From Bacteroidota bacterium (GTDB lineage Bacteria > Bacteroidota > Bacteroidia > AKYH767-A > JABDAW01): a stretch of DNA of 18,264 bases. Positions 1 to 6,902 of this stretch are shown piece after piece. Made by a program: the position numbers and the translations under genes. The first letter of the stretch is position 1, and each line of letters opens with the position of its first letter. The notes below the pieces were generated by a model that saw nothing but the letters and a program-made list of their open reading frames with translations, was not told where the DNA came from and made no database searches. The stretch covers positions 1 through 18,264 of the forward strand of contig JAHEYM010000022.1 of the NCBI GenBank assembly GCA_023251595.1, read 5' to 3'.

Positions 1-198
1 CCGTTGCACCTGCTGCTCCCGTTGCACCTGCTGCTCCCGTTGCACCTGCTGCTCCTGTTGCACCCGCTGCTCCTGTTGCACCTGCTGCTCCCGTTGCACC
101 TGCTGCTCCTGTTGCACCTGCCGCTCCCGTTGCACCTGCCGCTCCCGTTGCGCCTGCCGCTCCGGTTGCACCTGCCGCTCCGGTTGCACCTGTGGGAC
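1..198 (-). repeat. 18-bp tandem repeat encoding (GAAGAT)n
   Basis: There are ten full 18-bp units from 1 to 180 and a degenerate eleventh from 181 to 198. The plus-strand consensus is CCGTTGCACCTGCTGCTC. The array continues beyond the left edge. Differences between units fall only at unit positions 2, 8, 11 and 14, which are third codon positions on the minus strand, so every full unit encodes Gly-Ala-Ala-Gly-Ala-Thr. Gain or loss of a unit keeps the reading frame. Confidence 0.95.
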
Positions 199-610
199 CA
201 CCCGGACCTGAATTAGCGTAAAGTGCGTAGGGAACTGAAATCATTTGATTTGAGCCCATATTCACATAGTTGGTACCGCCTGTTGGGTCCATTTCTACCT
301 GTAAAGATTTAGCACCGGAACCCCAGTTAACACCAGCTATTGTTCCTAGAACAGCTGTCCCATTTCCGATCTTCACTGAAAAGAGTCCGAACTGATTGGT
401 GGTTGAAGTTTGAGTTTCCTGAAAAACAGGTGTGACACCATCAAGGATTGTAAAACGGAGACCAACGGCCTGACTTATCAGTTCATTCCCTAATGCATCG
501 CGTGCAATGGCCTGATAATTCATCATCTGTGGCGCTTGAGCGAATATGGGTGAGGTTCCAATAAATAAAAAGAAAAGGGTTATTTTGATGGAGGTAGTTA
601 ATTTTTTCAT
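1..610 (-). CDS. Collagen-like (Gly-X-Y) secreted surface protein, 3' end outside window
   Basis: The frame is open from an ATG at 610 down to the left edge, giving 203 codons with no stop, so the C-terminus is missing. It begins MKKLTTSIKITLFFLF and continues to IFAQAP, a Sec signal peptide with likely cleavage after IFA. The mature N-terminal part contains MMNYQAIARDALGNEL, a segment FGLFSVKIGNG, and VPYALYANSGPGG. From memory this arrangement is common in Bacteroidota surface proteins of collagen or tail-fibre type. After it comes PTGAT and then a strict Gly-Ala-Ala-Gly-Ala-Thr hexapeptide repeated ten times to the window edge. The repeat suggests a triple-helical stalk carrying an unseen C-terminal head. 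The gene lies 50 bases downstream of the small T9SS cargo gene in the same direction, so co-transcription is likely. Its function is unknown; an extracellular fibre or adhesin is an inference. Confidence 0.85.
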   Translation of the reverse strand, partial: MKKLTTSIKITLFFLFIGTSPIFAQAPQMMNYQAIARDALGNELISQAVGLRFTILDGVTPVFQETQTSTTNQFGLFSVKIGNGTAVLGTIAGVNWGSGAKSLQVEMDPTGGTNYVNMGSNQMISVPYALYANSGPGGPTGATGAAGATGAAGATGAAGATGAAGATGAAGATGAAGATGAAGATGAAGATGAAGATGAAGAT

Positions 611-660
611 GGCTTAATTTGGTTTGTCGATGTAAAAATTAGAAAGAGGAAAATAACTTT

Positions 661-1173
661 TTAGTACGTAATATTTAACTTGGTAACACGGGTATATCGT
701 TCACCGGAGTTCATCTGCACGCTGGCTTCAAGAAAATACATTCCAGGGCGAAGATTTCTAAGATCGAATTCTGTATGATTCAACCCAGTGCTGAATTTCT
801 GAATCCGGTCTGAAACGATTTGACCCAGCACGTCATATATCTTGAAGGTGATTGTACTTTCTGATGCTCCAAGAAAGCTTACCTGAAACTGCCCGTTCGA
901 TGGATTGGGATATACTCCGATCTGATTATTTCCAGGGACAGGTTTTGGTGTAACTGCCGTAGAAATATCAGACGGTTGTTGGAAGCCCTGAGTTAAAATA
1001 CTGCTACCACCGGTAACGGTTGCGACAGCCGTCATCTCTCCAAATGTCCATGAATTCGAAAAGGTTCCGTTTTGGAAGAAACCACCGGCAGAAGCAATGA
1101 CCGTCGGAGAAAGAGATTGTGCACATGCGTACATACATGAGGCAGCGAAGAGTAATGTAAATGCTTTTTTCAT
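661..1173 (-). CDS. Small secreted protein with T9SS type A sorting domain
   Basis: The product has 170 residues. A signal peptide covers about residues 1-18 (MKKAFTLLFAASCMYACA, predicted cut before QS). A short mature part, about residues 20-70, contains WTFGEMTAV and ILTQGFQQP, a pattern I recall from many Bacteroidota secreted proteins. Residues 84-170 form a T9SS type A C-terminal domain: VYPNPSNGQFQVSF, then KIYDVLGQIV, then LRPGMYFLEA and a terminal beta strand. By family knowledge this domain directs outer-membrane passage through the type IX system, usually followed by cleavage and surface attachment or release. The mature part is very small, so the protein may be structural rather than enzymatic. 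The gene precedes the collagen-like gene by 50 bases and probably forms a unit with it. A lipoprotein cysteine at C13 is possible but fits poorly. The exact role is unknown. Confidence 0.88.
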   Translation of the reverse strand: MKKAFTLLFAASCMYACAQSLSPTVIASAGGFFQNGTFSNSWTFGEMTAVATVTGGSSILTQGFQQPSDISTAVTPKPVPGNNQIGVYPNPSNGQFQVSFLGASESTITFKIYDVLGQIVSDRIQKFSTGLNHTEFDLRNLRPGMYFLEASVQMNSGERYTRVTKLNITY

Positions 1174-1209
1174 TGTGTGTGTTGGTTTTTGAAGGATTAT
1201 TTGAGAGCA

Positions 1210-1241
1210 CGAATGTAACAGTTTTTGAACTAAAAAACAAA
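1210..1241 (-). promoter_or_regulatory. Candidate Bacteroidota-type promoter for the T9SS cargo gene
   Basis: Read on the minus strand there is TTTG (1238-1241), a 20-base spacer, then TACATTCG (1210-1217). This is one mismatch from the TAnnTTTG -7 box known in Bacteroidota. The predicted start would leave a leader of roughly 30 bases before the ATG at 1173. The call rests on motif and spacing only. Confidence 0.35.
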
Positions 1242-1258
1242 TTCGGGAAATATTTTCG
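1225..1258 (+). promoter_or_regulatory. Candidate promoter for the histidine kinase gene
   Basis: TTG at 1225-1227 is followed after 23 bases by TATTTTCG at 1251-1258, one mismatch from TAnnTTTG. It overlaps the opposing candidate promoter, as expected for a compact divergent intergenic region. The spacing is at the upper limit for this promoter class, so confidence is low. Confidence 0.28.
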
Positions 1259-1299
1259 TTTCTTTGCTGACTTACATTCAGTGAAAAAGCGCTTTTTGC

Positions 1300-2457
1300 A
1301 TGAATATTTACGAAAAAAAACAGCTTTGGAAAACCGTATTACTGGTCAGTGCTTTGCTGATCGGTGCGATTTCTCTAATCTATACCCGAACCCTCGTTAA
1401 AAAGCTTTCAGAGGAAGAAAAAAAGAAGGTGGAATTATGGGCAAAGGGTACAGAACAACTTGCAAACATCAATGACAGTATGGGCGATTTCAGTTTCGCA
1501 TTTGAAGTCGTTAAGAATAACACCACTGTTCCGGTGATCCTTACCGACGACAAAGACAATTTAATCACTTTCCGAAATCTCGATAGCCTACAGGCAAATA
1601 ATCCTGAATACATTCAGAAGCAACTTAAGACAATGAAGTCGCAGCACGATCGCATTGAGTTTCAATTGGCGGAGGGAGTCAAAAACTACATCTACTATAA
1701 AGATTCAGTTTTGCTTAACGAACTTCGATATTATCCATATTTTCAGTTAGGCGTGATAACTCTTTTTCTGCTCGTCTCTTATTTTGCATTTTCCGAGTCA
1801 CGTAAAGCAGAACAAAATCAGGTTTGGATTGGTATGGCAAAAGAAACCGCACATCAATTAGGTACTCCCCTCTCATCACTTATTGCATGGCTTGAACTAA
1901 TAAAAATGAAGGGGATGGATTCTGAGATGACAGCCGAAATTGAGAAAGATATTCAACGATTCAATACCATTACAGAAAGATTTTCAAAAATTGGGGCAGT
2001 CCCCGCATTGAAAGACGAGAATTTGAATGAACTCCTTCAGAGAATCACAAATTATATTAAATCAAGGACTTCAAGTAAAGTTACATTCTACATTTCGATG
2101 CCCCGTAAAGAAGCGGTTTTAATTCCATTAAATGCTCCTTTATTTGAGTGGGTATTGGAAAATTTATTTAAAAATGCGATTGATGCGATGAATGGTTCCG
2201 GAAGCATTACTATATCTGTTACAGATCTCGAAAACTCTGTGTATATAGATGTGACCGATACAGGATCAGGAATGCCTAAGAGTAGATACAAAACAATATT
2301 TAAACCGGGATATACGACCAAGAGCCGTGGTTGGGGTTTGGGCCTGTCATTGGCGAAAAGAATCGTTGAAGATTATCATTCAGGAAGAATCTTCGTGAAA
2401 TCATCTGAAGCCGGAAAAGGAACAACGTTTCGCATTATTCTGAATAGAAAAGGATAA
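1300..2457 (+). CDS. Membrane-bound sensor histidine kinase
   Basis: The product has 385 residues with two predicted transmembrane helices, about residues 12-29 and 147-164. They enclose an extracytoplasmic sensor segment of about 115 residues with no recognised domain. The cytoplasmic part has the dimerisation and phosphoacceptor helix MAKETAHQLGTPLSSL with His185. The ATP-binding domain follows: N box ENLFKNAIDAM (287-297), G1 DTGSGMP (320-326), F box IFKPGYTTK (333-341), G2 GWGLGLSLAKRI (344-355) and G3 GKGTTFRI (372-379). All catalytic boxes are intact, so the protein should autophosphorylate. No response regulator is in the window, so it is an orphan here and its signal is unknown. The start at 1300 places the first helix correctly. 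The 14-base palindrome AAAAAGCGCTTTTT (1284-1297) lies directly before the ATG and there is no Shine-Dalgarno sequence. Confidence 0.92.
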   Translation: MNIYEKKQLWKTVLLVSALLIGAISLIYTRTLVKKLSEEEKKKVELWAKGTEQLANINDSMGDFSFAFEVVKNNTTVPVILTDDKDNLITFRNLDSLQANNPEYIQKQLKTMKSQHDRIEFQLAEGVKNYIYYKDSVLLNELRYYPYFQLGVITLFLLVSYFAFSESRKAEQNQVWIGMAKETAHQLGTPLSSLIAWLELIKMKGMDSEMTAEIEKDIQRFNTITERFSKIGAVPALKDENLNELLQRITNYIKSRTSSKVTFYISMPRKEAVLIPLNAPLFEWVLENLFKNAIDAMNGSGSITISVTDLENSVYIDVTDTGSGMPKSRYKTIFKPGYTTKSRGWGLGLSLAKRIVEDYHSGRIFVKSSEAGKGTTFRIILNRKG

Positions 2458-2464
2458 AATCCGG

Positions 2465-2490
2465 TAGAGACGTAGCATGCAATGTCTCTA
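2465..2490. repeat. Palindromic intergenic repeat
   Basis: The arms TAGAGAC (2465-2471) and GTCTCTA (2484-2490) are perfect inverted copies around a centre that includes the palindrome GCATGC. It starts 8 bases after the kinase stop codon. It resembles a dispersed palindrome I recall from Bacteroidota intergenic regions. It could act as a transcript 3'-end hairpin, although no T tract follows. Confidence 0.6.
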
Positions 2491-2496
2491 TAACTA

Positions 2497-2530
2497 CTCC
2501 ACCCTGCCCTCCCCAAACGGGGAGAGTTAA
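2497..2530 (-). repeat. GC-rich palindromic repeat, intergenic copy (sister of the copy inside hemW)
   Basis: The plus strand shows a 6-bp stem CTCCCC (2509-2514), loop AAAC, GGGGAG (2519-2524), plus a flanking CCACCCTGCC. Read on the minus strand it aligns with the element at about 2682-2716 inside hemW: C-rich arm, GTTT/ATTT loop, G-rich arm, then a second GGG-rich block. The element ends about 10 bases before the hemW start. Confidence 0.6.
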
Positions 2531-2540
2531 ATAAAAGAAA

Positions 2541-3689
2541 ATGCCTGGTATATATATACACATACCTTTTTGCAGAAAAGCTTGTTTATATTGTGATTTT
2601 CATTTCAGTACTTCTCTGAAGTTTAAAAATCAAATGATTTCATCGATTATTTCCGAAATAGAAATGCAATCCTCGTTTTTTTCTCCTCCCCCATTTGGGG
2701 GAAGTCGGGAGGGGATTACTTCCATTTATTTCGGTGGTGGGACACCTTCACTACTCTCTACAAAGGACATCTCGAATATTTTGGAAGCTACATACGAGTA
2801 TTTTAATATTGAAGAGGGTGTCGAAATTACGTTGGAAGCAAATCCGGATGATTTGACTTCTGATAAAATTCTTGAATTAAAATCAACCTGTATTAACAGA
2901 CTGAGTATCGGGGTTCAATCATTTTATGATGATCACTTGAAATTTCTCGGACGAATACATACTGCGAATGAGGCACTAACGGCAATTGAAAAAGCGCAGA
3001 CTGCGGGATTTGAAAATTTATCGGTTGATTTGATCTATGGAATTCCGGGGCTTACCGAAACTCAATGGAAAGCCAACATTGATATCTTAACTAAATTGAA
3101 TATTCCGCATATTTCCTGCTATTCTCTGACGATTGAGCCACGTACTGCACTTGCGAAATTTGTTGAAAAAGGAACTATAACACTGGCTGACGAAGGGGAA
3201 AGTATTTCACAATTTTATTATTTAATTGAACGACTAAGGGAGAAAGGATACGAACATTATGAGATTTCCAATTTCTCGAAACCGGGAAAACGTTCACTAC
3301 ATAATACCGGTTACTGGTTGGGTGAAGCTTATTTAGGAATAGGACCTTCTGCTCACTCTTTTAATGGAACGGATCGATGGGCAAATGTTTCTAACAACGT
3401 CAAATATATTGATCTTATCCGCCAGGGTTTGTTTTCGGGTGAAGTTGAACCGAGAAACATGAATATTCGGTTTAATGAATATGTGATGGTGTCATTGCGG
3501 ACTCAATGGGGAATTGATCTTAAGAAAGTTAGTTTGGATTTTGGTGAAGAATATTCTGCTTCGATTTTATCGGGAATAAAATCTTATATGAATTCCGGCT
3601 TATTAATAATGGATAAACAAGTAATTACATTGACGAACAAAGGGAAAATATTCGCAGATCGAATCAGTTCTGATCTGATGAGAATTTAG
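2541..3689 (+). CDS. hemW: HemW-type radical SAM protein (coproporphyrinogen III oxidase-like; heme chaperone family)
   Basis: The product has 382 residues, the usual length for the family. The N-terminus MPGIYIHIPF is followed by the iron-sulfur motif C11-x3-C15-x2-C18 in the context CLYCDF. Phe20 in place of a fourth cysteine is the HemW pattern, whereas true HemN oxidases have CxC there. GGGTPS (residues 65-70) is the SAM-binding glycine motif. Further family segments are LEANPD, LSIGVQSF, SVDLIYGIPG, YEISNFSKPG and GIGPSAHSF. HemW proteins bind heme and are thought to deliver it to membrane respiratory proteins. Older databases call them oxygen-independent coproporphyrinogen oxidases. Residues 46-58, FFSPPPFGGSREG, are unusual and derive from a GC-rich palindromic repeat. 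The gene lies 83 bases after the kinase gene. The start is set by the conserved N-terminus. Confidence 0.93.
   Translation: MPGIYIHIPFCRKACLYCDFHFSTSLKFKNQMISSIISEIEMQSSFFSPPPFGGSREGITSIYFGGGTPSLLSTKDISNILEATYEYFNIEEGVEITLEANPDDLTSDKILELKSTCINRLSIGVQSFYDDHLKFLGRIHTANEALTAIEKAQTAGFENLSVDLIYGIPGLTETQWKANIDILTKLNIPHISCYSLTIEPRTALAKFVEKGTITLADEGESISQFYYLIERLREKGYEHYEISNFSKPGKRSLHNTGYWLGEAYLGIGPSAHSFNGTDRWANVSNNVKYIDLIRQGLFSGEVEPRNMNIRFNEYVMVSLRTQWGIDLKKVSLDFGEEYSASILSGIKSYMNSGLLIMDKQVITLTNKGKIFADRISSDLMRI
2682..2716 (+). repeat. Palindromic repeat copy embedded in the hemW coding sequence
   Basis: The stem TCCCCC (2687-2692) and GGGGGA (2697-2702) surrounds loop ATTT, followed by a second G-rich block GTCGGGAGGGG. 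It is translated in frame as residues of the segment SPPPFGGSREG. It matches, in opposite orientation, the intergenic element at 2497-2530 upstream of the same gene. Confidence 0.6.
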
Positions 3690-3693
3690 TGTC

Positions 3694-3716
3694 GCGCAGA
3701 TTTCGCAGATTAACGA
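3694..3716 (+). repeat. Short intergenic repeat (CGCAGATT units)
   Basis: GCGCAGATTTCGCAGATTAA contains two CGCAGATT units, one ATTT-spaced after the other. It fills part of the 62-base gap between hemW and the cyclase gene. It resembles a widespread Bacteroidota intergenic repeat built on CGCAGATT; this is from memory and not checked. No clear TAnnTTTG box is seen in this gap, so the cyclase gene may be read through from hemW. Confidence 0.5.
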
Positions 3717-3751
3717 ATTTAAAATGCAATATAGATTAAAAACATATTATC

Positions 3752-4510
3752 ATGAAAATAAAGTTAAACTTTCAAGATAAAAAATTAGAGGCAGATCTCT
3801 CAAAACCAATTGACATTTCTCTTTCTCTCAATAACGGTACAAACAATGTGAATGCATATTATCTGCCGAATCCCGAATTTAAAACTTTCAGAGCAGAAGG
3901 TTTTGTTGGTTCAATGAACGAGGGCGGACCATGTAACGTGAATAACCTGTTCTTGTCACCGCATGGTAATGGTACGCATACTGAATGTGTCGGACATATT
4001 TCAAAAGAACCTTACACGATCAATCAATGCTTAAAAGAATTTCATTTCATTGCGCAATTGATAAGTGTGCAGCCACGACCTCTCCCAAATACTGATCGGG
4101 TAATAATATTGGATGAGATTAAAGAAAAATTTATTCCCGATAACGAGATCAAAGCTCTGGTGATTCGCACTTTACCAAATGATGATTTCAAAAAGACCAA
4201 AAATTACTCGGGGAAGAATGCACCATATCTGCATTCAAGTGCTGCCAAACTTATTGCAGATTCAGGAATCGAACATTTGTTATTGGATCTGCCTTCCGTT
4301 GACAAAGAAAACGATGGGGGTGTTTTAGCCGCACACCATGAATTCTGGAAATATCCGGCCGCAACCCGTGTAAATTGCAGCATCACGGAATTAATTTATG
4401 TTCCTGGAAATATTGCTGATGGGATTTATTTATTGAATATACAAATCGCTTCTCTCGAGAGTGATGCGAGTCCGAGCAAGATTTTGTTGTTTGAATTGAA
4501 GCAGAAATAA
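3752..4510 (+). CDS. Cyclase family protein (kynurenine formamidase-like metal hydrolase)
   Basis: The product has 252 residues with no signal peptide, so it is cytoplasmic. The opening KPIDISLSLNNG is the typical start of this family's fold. The metal-binding motif is HGNGTHTECVGH (residues 71-82), a variant of the HxGTHxDxPxH signature of KynB-type cyclases. It has an extra residue between the first His and GTH, and Glu78 replaces the usual Asp. A second conserved region is LLLDLPSVD (176-184), followed by LAAHHEFW (192-199), which likely supplies further active-site residues. KynB hydrolyses N-formylkynurenine, but the family also holds isatin hydrolases and other amidases, and no tryptophan-degradation gene is nearby. 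The substrate is therefore unassigned. The gene converges with the glycosyltransferase gene across a 53-base gap. Confidence 0.85.
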   Translation: MKIKLNFQDKKLEADLSKPIDISLSLNNGTNNVNAYYLPNPEFKTFRAEGFVGSMNEGGPCNVNNLFLSPHGNGTHTECVGHISKEPYTINQCLKEFHFIAQLISVQPRPLPNTDRVIILDEIKEKFIPDNEIKALVIRTLPNDDFKKTKNYSGKNAPYLHSSAAKLIADSGIEHLLLDLPSVDKENDGGVLAAHHEFWKYPAATRVNCSITELIYVPGNIADGIYLLNIQIASLESDASPSKILLFELKQK

Positions 4511-4513
4511 ATT

Positions 4514-4541
4514 TTTGCTGCAAAGACACGAAGGCGCAAAG
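4514..4541 (+). repeat. Short intergenic repeat (ACGAAG/GCGCAAAG units)
   Basis: The gap between the convergent genes contains GCAAAGACACGAAGGCGCAA and a closing AG. It shares its units with the element at 6861-6888, which has CCACGAAGACGCAAAGGCAC. These are short, imperfect, same-strand copies of one intergenic repeat family. No strong terminator hairpin was seen in the gap. Confidence 0.5.
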
Positions 4542-4563
4542 CTTCGCGAATGAGATAGAGCAT

Positions 4564-6255
4564 TTAGTCCCCATTAACTTTATATATTTTTAGCCCCGTC
4601 AACAAATCTTTGTAAACCGGGATCTTCCCATCCAGAATGCTTTCATTCGCAGTTGACGAGTTTTCGACAAAATAATATTCGATACCGAATTTTAAAAATT
4701 GATTATGCCGGTTTAAACTTTTTGCGAAATAGTGTGACGGTAATTCATTTGGAAATATGTTCATCTCTACATTTCCGTTTGTCAGTTCACCATAATAATG
4801 AAGGTGAAGATAATAGGAAATTTCTGCTACGTAATGATACAAGTCTTTGTCCTGAAAGGACGCTACATTGCCTTTCAATTCCGGTATTTGTTGAAGTTTT
4901 TCGATTAACGCATAATGATTATCGAAACGGAGGAGATTGTTTTTCATCGTCAGAATGGGATGCCTTACAGCACTAAATGCTTCATCGGCAGTGATTTCTT
5001 TATCTTCCAAAAACAATATTTCTTTGACAGATCTTTTTGTGATCAAAACAATTGCAATTCCAACGAAAATAAAAGTGATTGCTGATTTAAAAATATTCCT
5101 TTTCACCAATTCTTCTGCAAGAATTACAATCATAAAAATAAGGAGAATCGGATTAAGCCAGGCGTAGCGGGGAAGAAAATAAATGAGTGAAATACTTCCT
5201 GCTAAAAGTAAATACGTGAAGAGAAAGAAGTAGAATTTCTTCGGTACAGCATGAAATCTCTCCTCGCACAAAAAAATAAAAAGAATAAATAATACAAGCA
5301 AAATAAATCCGGCTTGCCTCTGAAAATCGTGATACCATATACTGGAAATATTTCTACCAATAACTTTCATATAATGCCGGAATTCATCACCCGAATTAAA
5401 CGGACTCCAACTCTTCATCGGAATGGCATTTGGTTCTTCCCAAACACTTACTGCGTCAGCATTTGGAGGCGGAAATAATCCTTCGACATGCGGCGGATGA
5501 TGAATCAACTGTTTGTCGTCGGGGAAGTACTCCGGACCCAGGGCTTTGAATAAATAATCGCCCGAAGTAGTGAGTGTAAACCTACCGTACGATGCAGTTA
5601 GAATCGTTATCCAAACCATGCAGATCGAGAGAAAAATGAAGAGCGTTTTAATGACTGGTCTCCACGAAAATGAATCCTGATTTCCGTATTTCCAATTTAA
5701 TATCATCACAATAATAAAGTGCGTGATGAAGAAGTAACACCCGAATGATTTTGTGAGATATAAGAGTCCTGCTACGATGCCTATTTGCCAAACCGTTCTG
5801 TTGTTTTTAAGACAAACATCACCCAAAAGAAGATTTATGTATAATAACAGAAGAATTAGAAACAGCAGATCGGCAGAAACATAAATGATTGCATAACTCA
5901 GAATAATCGGAACAAAACTAAAATTCAAAACAATCCTCAACCATTTATTCGAAATGATTTTCCGGGTGATGGAGGGAAGAATAATTAGTGCAACAACACC
6001 CAACAAAAATTCCAATATTTTAACCGAGAGAATCGGATCGATTTTTAATTTGAGAAAAGGAACGAGCAGCCACGGAATGAGTGGACCGATGAATCCATTT
6101 ATCGCAACAGAAAAATTTCCCTCAGCATATTTTCGCGCGATAGAAAGATACTGAAAAGTGTCATTGCTATAAAATTCATGTTGGAAAATAATCATCAAGG
6201 GAATCCCCAATAATAAATAAAGAAAAACGGGAAGATAATTTTTAAACATCTTCAT
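4564..6255 (-). CDS. Multi-pass membrane glycosyltransferase, GT-C fold (dolichyl-phosphate-mannose-type/ArnT-like)
   Basis: The product has 563 residues. The first transmembrane helix (about 8-24) is followed by an extracytoplasmic loop SNDTFQYLSIARKYAEGN. Asp32 in this first loop matches the catalytic-base position of GT-C enzymes, which transfer sugars from polyprenyl-phosphate donors. About ten or more hydrophobic segments follow, including LIPWLLVPFL, a strongly hydrophobic stretch near 105-145, and PRYAWLNPILLIFMIVIL near 375. A soluble C-terminal tail of about 150 residues shows no recognised domain. Acceptor and donor are unknown. Lipid, O-antigen or protein glycosylation at the inner-membrane periplasmic face is the family expectation. 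A second in-frame ATG at 6249 (Met3) is an equally good start. The gene sits 12 bases after the GNAT acetyltransferase gene, implying an operon. Confidence 0.75.
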   Translation of the reverse strand: MKMFKNYLPVFLYLLLGIPLMIIFQHEFYSNDTFQYLSIARKYAEGNFSVAINGFIGPLIPWLLVPFLKLKIDPILSVKILEFLLGVVALIILPSITRKIISNKWLRIVLNFSFVPIILSYAIIYVSADLLFLILLLLYINLLLGDVCLKNNRTVWQIGIVAGLLYLTKSFGCYFFITHFIIVMILNWKYGNQDSFSWRPVIKTLFIFLSICMVWITILTASYGRFTLTTSGDYLFKALGPEYFPDDKQLIHHPPHVEGLFPPPNADAVSVWEEPNAIPMKSWSPFNSGDEFRHYMKVIGRNISSIWYHDFQRQAGFILLVLFILFIFLCEERFHAVPKKFYFFLFTYLLLAGSISLIYFLPRYAWLNPILLIFMIVILAEELVKRNIFKSAITFIFVGIAIVLITKRSVKEILFLEDKEITADEAFSAVRHPILTMKNNLLRFDNHYALIEKLQQIPELKGNVASFQDKDLYHYVAEISYYLHLHYYGELTNGNVEMNIFPNELPSHYFAKSLNRHNQFLKFGIEYYFVENSSTANESILDGKIPVYKDLLTGLKIYKVNGD

Positions 6256-6267
6256 TTCGAAAAGATA

Positions 6268-6825
6268 TTATTCCTCAATGAGAGTATAAATTGCCATATC
6301 GGAATATGTGCCTTTTTTAAAAACAAATTCCCTAAAATAACCCTCTCTGATAAATCCCAAATGATCGAGAAGCGCAATAGCAGAACGGTTTTCAGGATCA
6401 ACCCTCGCTTCTATAGAATGAAGCATTAATTTTTCAAATCCAAACTTAATGATCGTAGCAACGGCTTCAGCACCTATATTTCTGCCCCAGAAAACAGCAT
6501 CCATTTCACCTCCGATTTCTGCACGTAAATGTTGAAGTTCGATTCGGTTGAACCCACAGGAACCGATCATTTTATTTTGTCCGGGAAGGGAAGCCGCCCA
6601 ACCAATTGATTGTTTGTTTTTAAATCCTTCGCTTACACGTTCAATTAATTTCGCAGCATCATCTTTTTCCGTCATCGCGTAACGACTCATGTAACGGTTT
6701 ACTGCGGGATTTGAACGGATTTTGAATATTTCATCAACATCTTCACGAATAATTTCGCGCAAAATAAATCTTCCGCAATCAATGACCGGAAATGAATCGA
6801 AGACAGAGAGGTCTAATGATTTCAT
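6268..6825 (-). CDS. GNAT-family N-acetyltransferase (RimJ/RimL-like)
   Basis: The product has 185 residues, usual for the RimJ/RimL-type group (acetyltransf_3). It opens with FPVIDCGRFILREIIREDVDEIF, split here as FPVIDCGRFILRE and IIREDVDEIF, the standard N-terminal strand with the LR motif followed by helix 1. The central strand KMIGSCGFNRI leads to the acetyl-CoA pyrophosphate loop GRNIGAEAV, a form of the Q/R-x-x-G-x-G/A motif. The C-terminal NRSAIALLDHLGFIREGYF is the classic GNAT ending where helix 4 meets strand 6. It acetylates an amino group, but the acceptor cannot be read from sequence. Family members act on ribosomal-protein N-termini, antibiotics, amino sugars or nucleotide sugars. 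The downstream glycosyltransferase at 12 bases makes a sugar-related role conceivable but unproven. Confidence 0.88.
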   Translation of the reverse strand: MKSLDLSVFDSFPVIDCGRFILREIIREDVDEIFKIRSNPAVNRYMSRYAMTEKDDAAKLIERVSEGFKNKQSIGWAASLPGQNKMIGSCGFNRIELQHLRAEIGGEMDAVFWGRNIGAEAVATIIKFGFEKLMLHSIEARVDPENRSAIALLDHLGFIREGYFREFVFKKGTYSDMAIYTLIEE

Positions 6826-6860
6826 GTGTGAGATCAGGGCTTATAAAGGAAAAGAAAGTA

Positions 6861-6888
6861 TGCCACGAAGACGCAAAGGCACAAAGGA
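6861..6888 (+). repeat. Short intergenic repeat (ACGAAG/GCAAAG units)
   Basis: CCACGAAGACGCAAAGGCAC followed by AAAG lies in the 77-base gap between infB and the acetyltransferase gene. It is a second copy of the family at 4514-4541. Read on the minus strand it supplies two TTTG tetramers 13 and 21 bases ahead of TACTTTCT, a weak -7-like box, so it might contribute to a promoter for the acetyltransferase gene. Confidence 0.5.
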
Positions 6889-6902
6889 ATAATTAATGTA
6901 TC

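Noticed and set aside
1..198. 18-bp repeats as a CRISPR or origin iteron array
   Set aside because: There are no unique spacers, the units are contiguous and in frame, and they encode a uniform Gly-X-Y peptide.
4..216. Plus-strand frame of 70 codons rich in Leu, His and Pro
   Set aside because: It is the antisense reading of the 18-bp collagen-like array. The minus frame has a signal peptide, a coherent domain and third-position-only variation, so the minus strand is the coding one.
2541..3689. Naming the radical SAM protein as coproporphyrinogen oxidase HemN
   Set aside because: The CxxxCxxC motif is followed by DF instead of xC, which is the HemW pattern, and the length also fits HemW.
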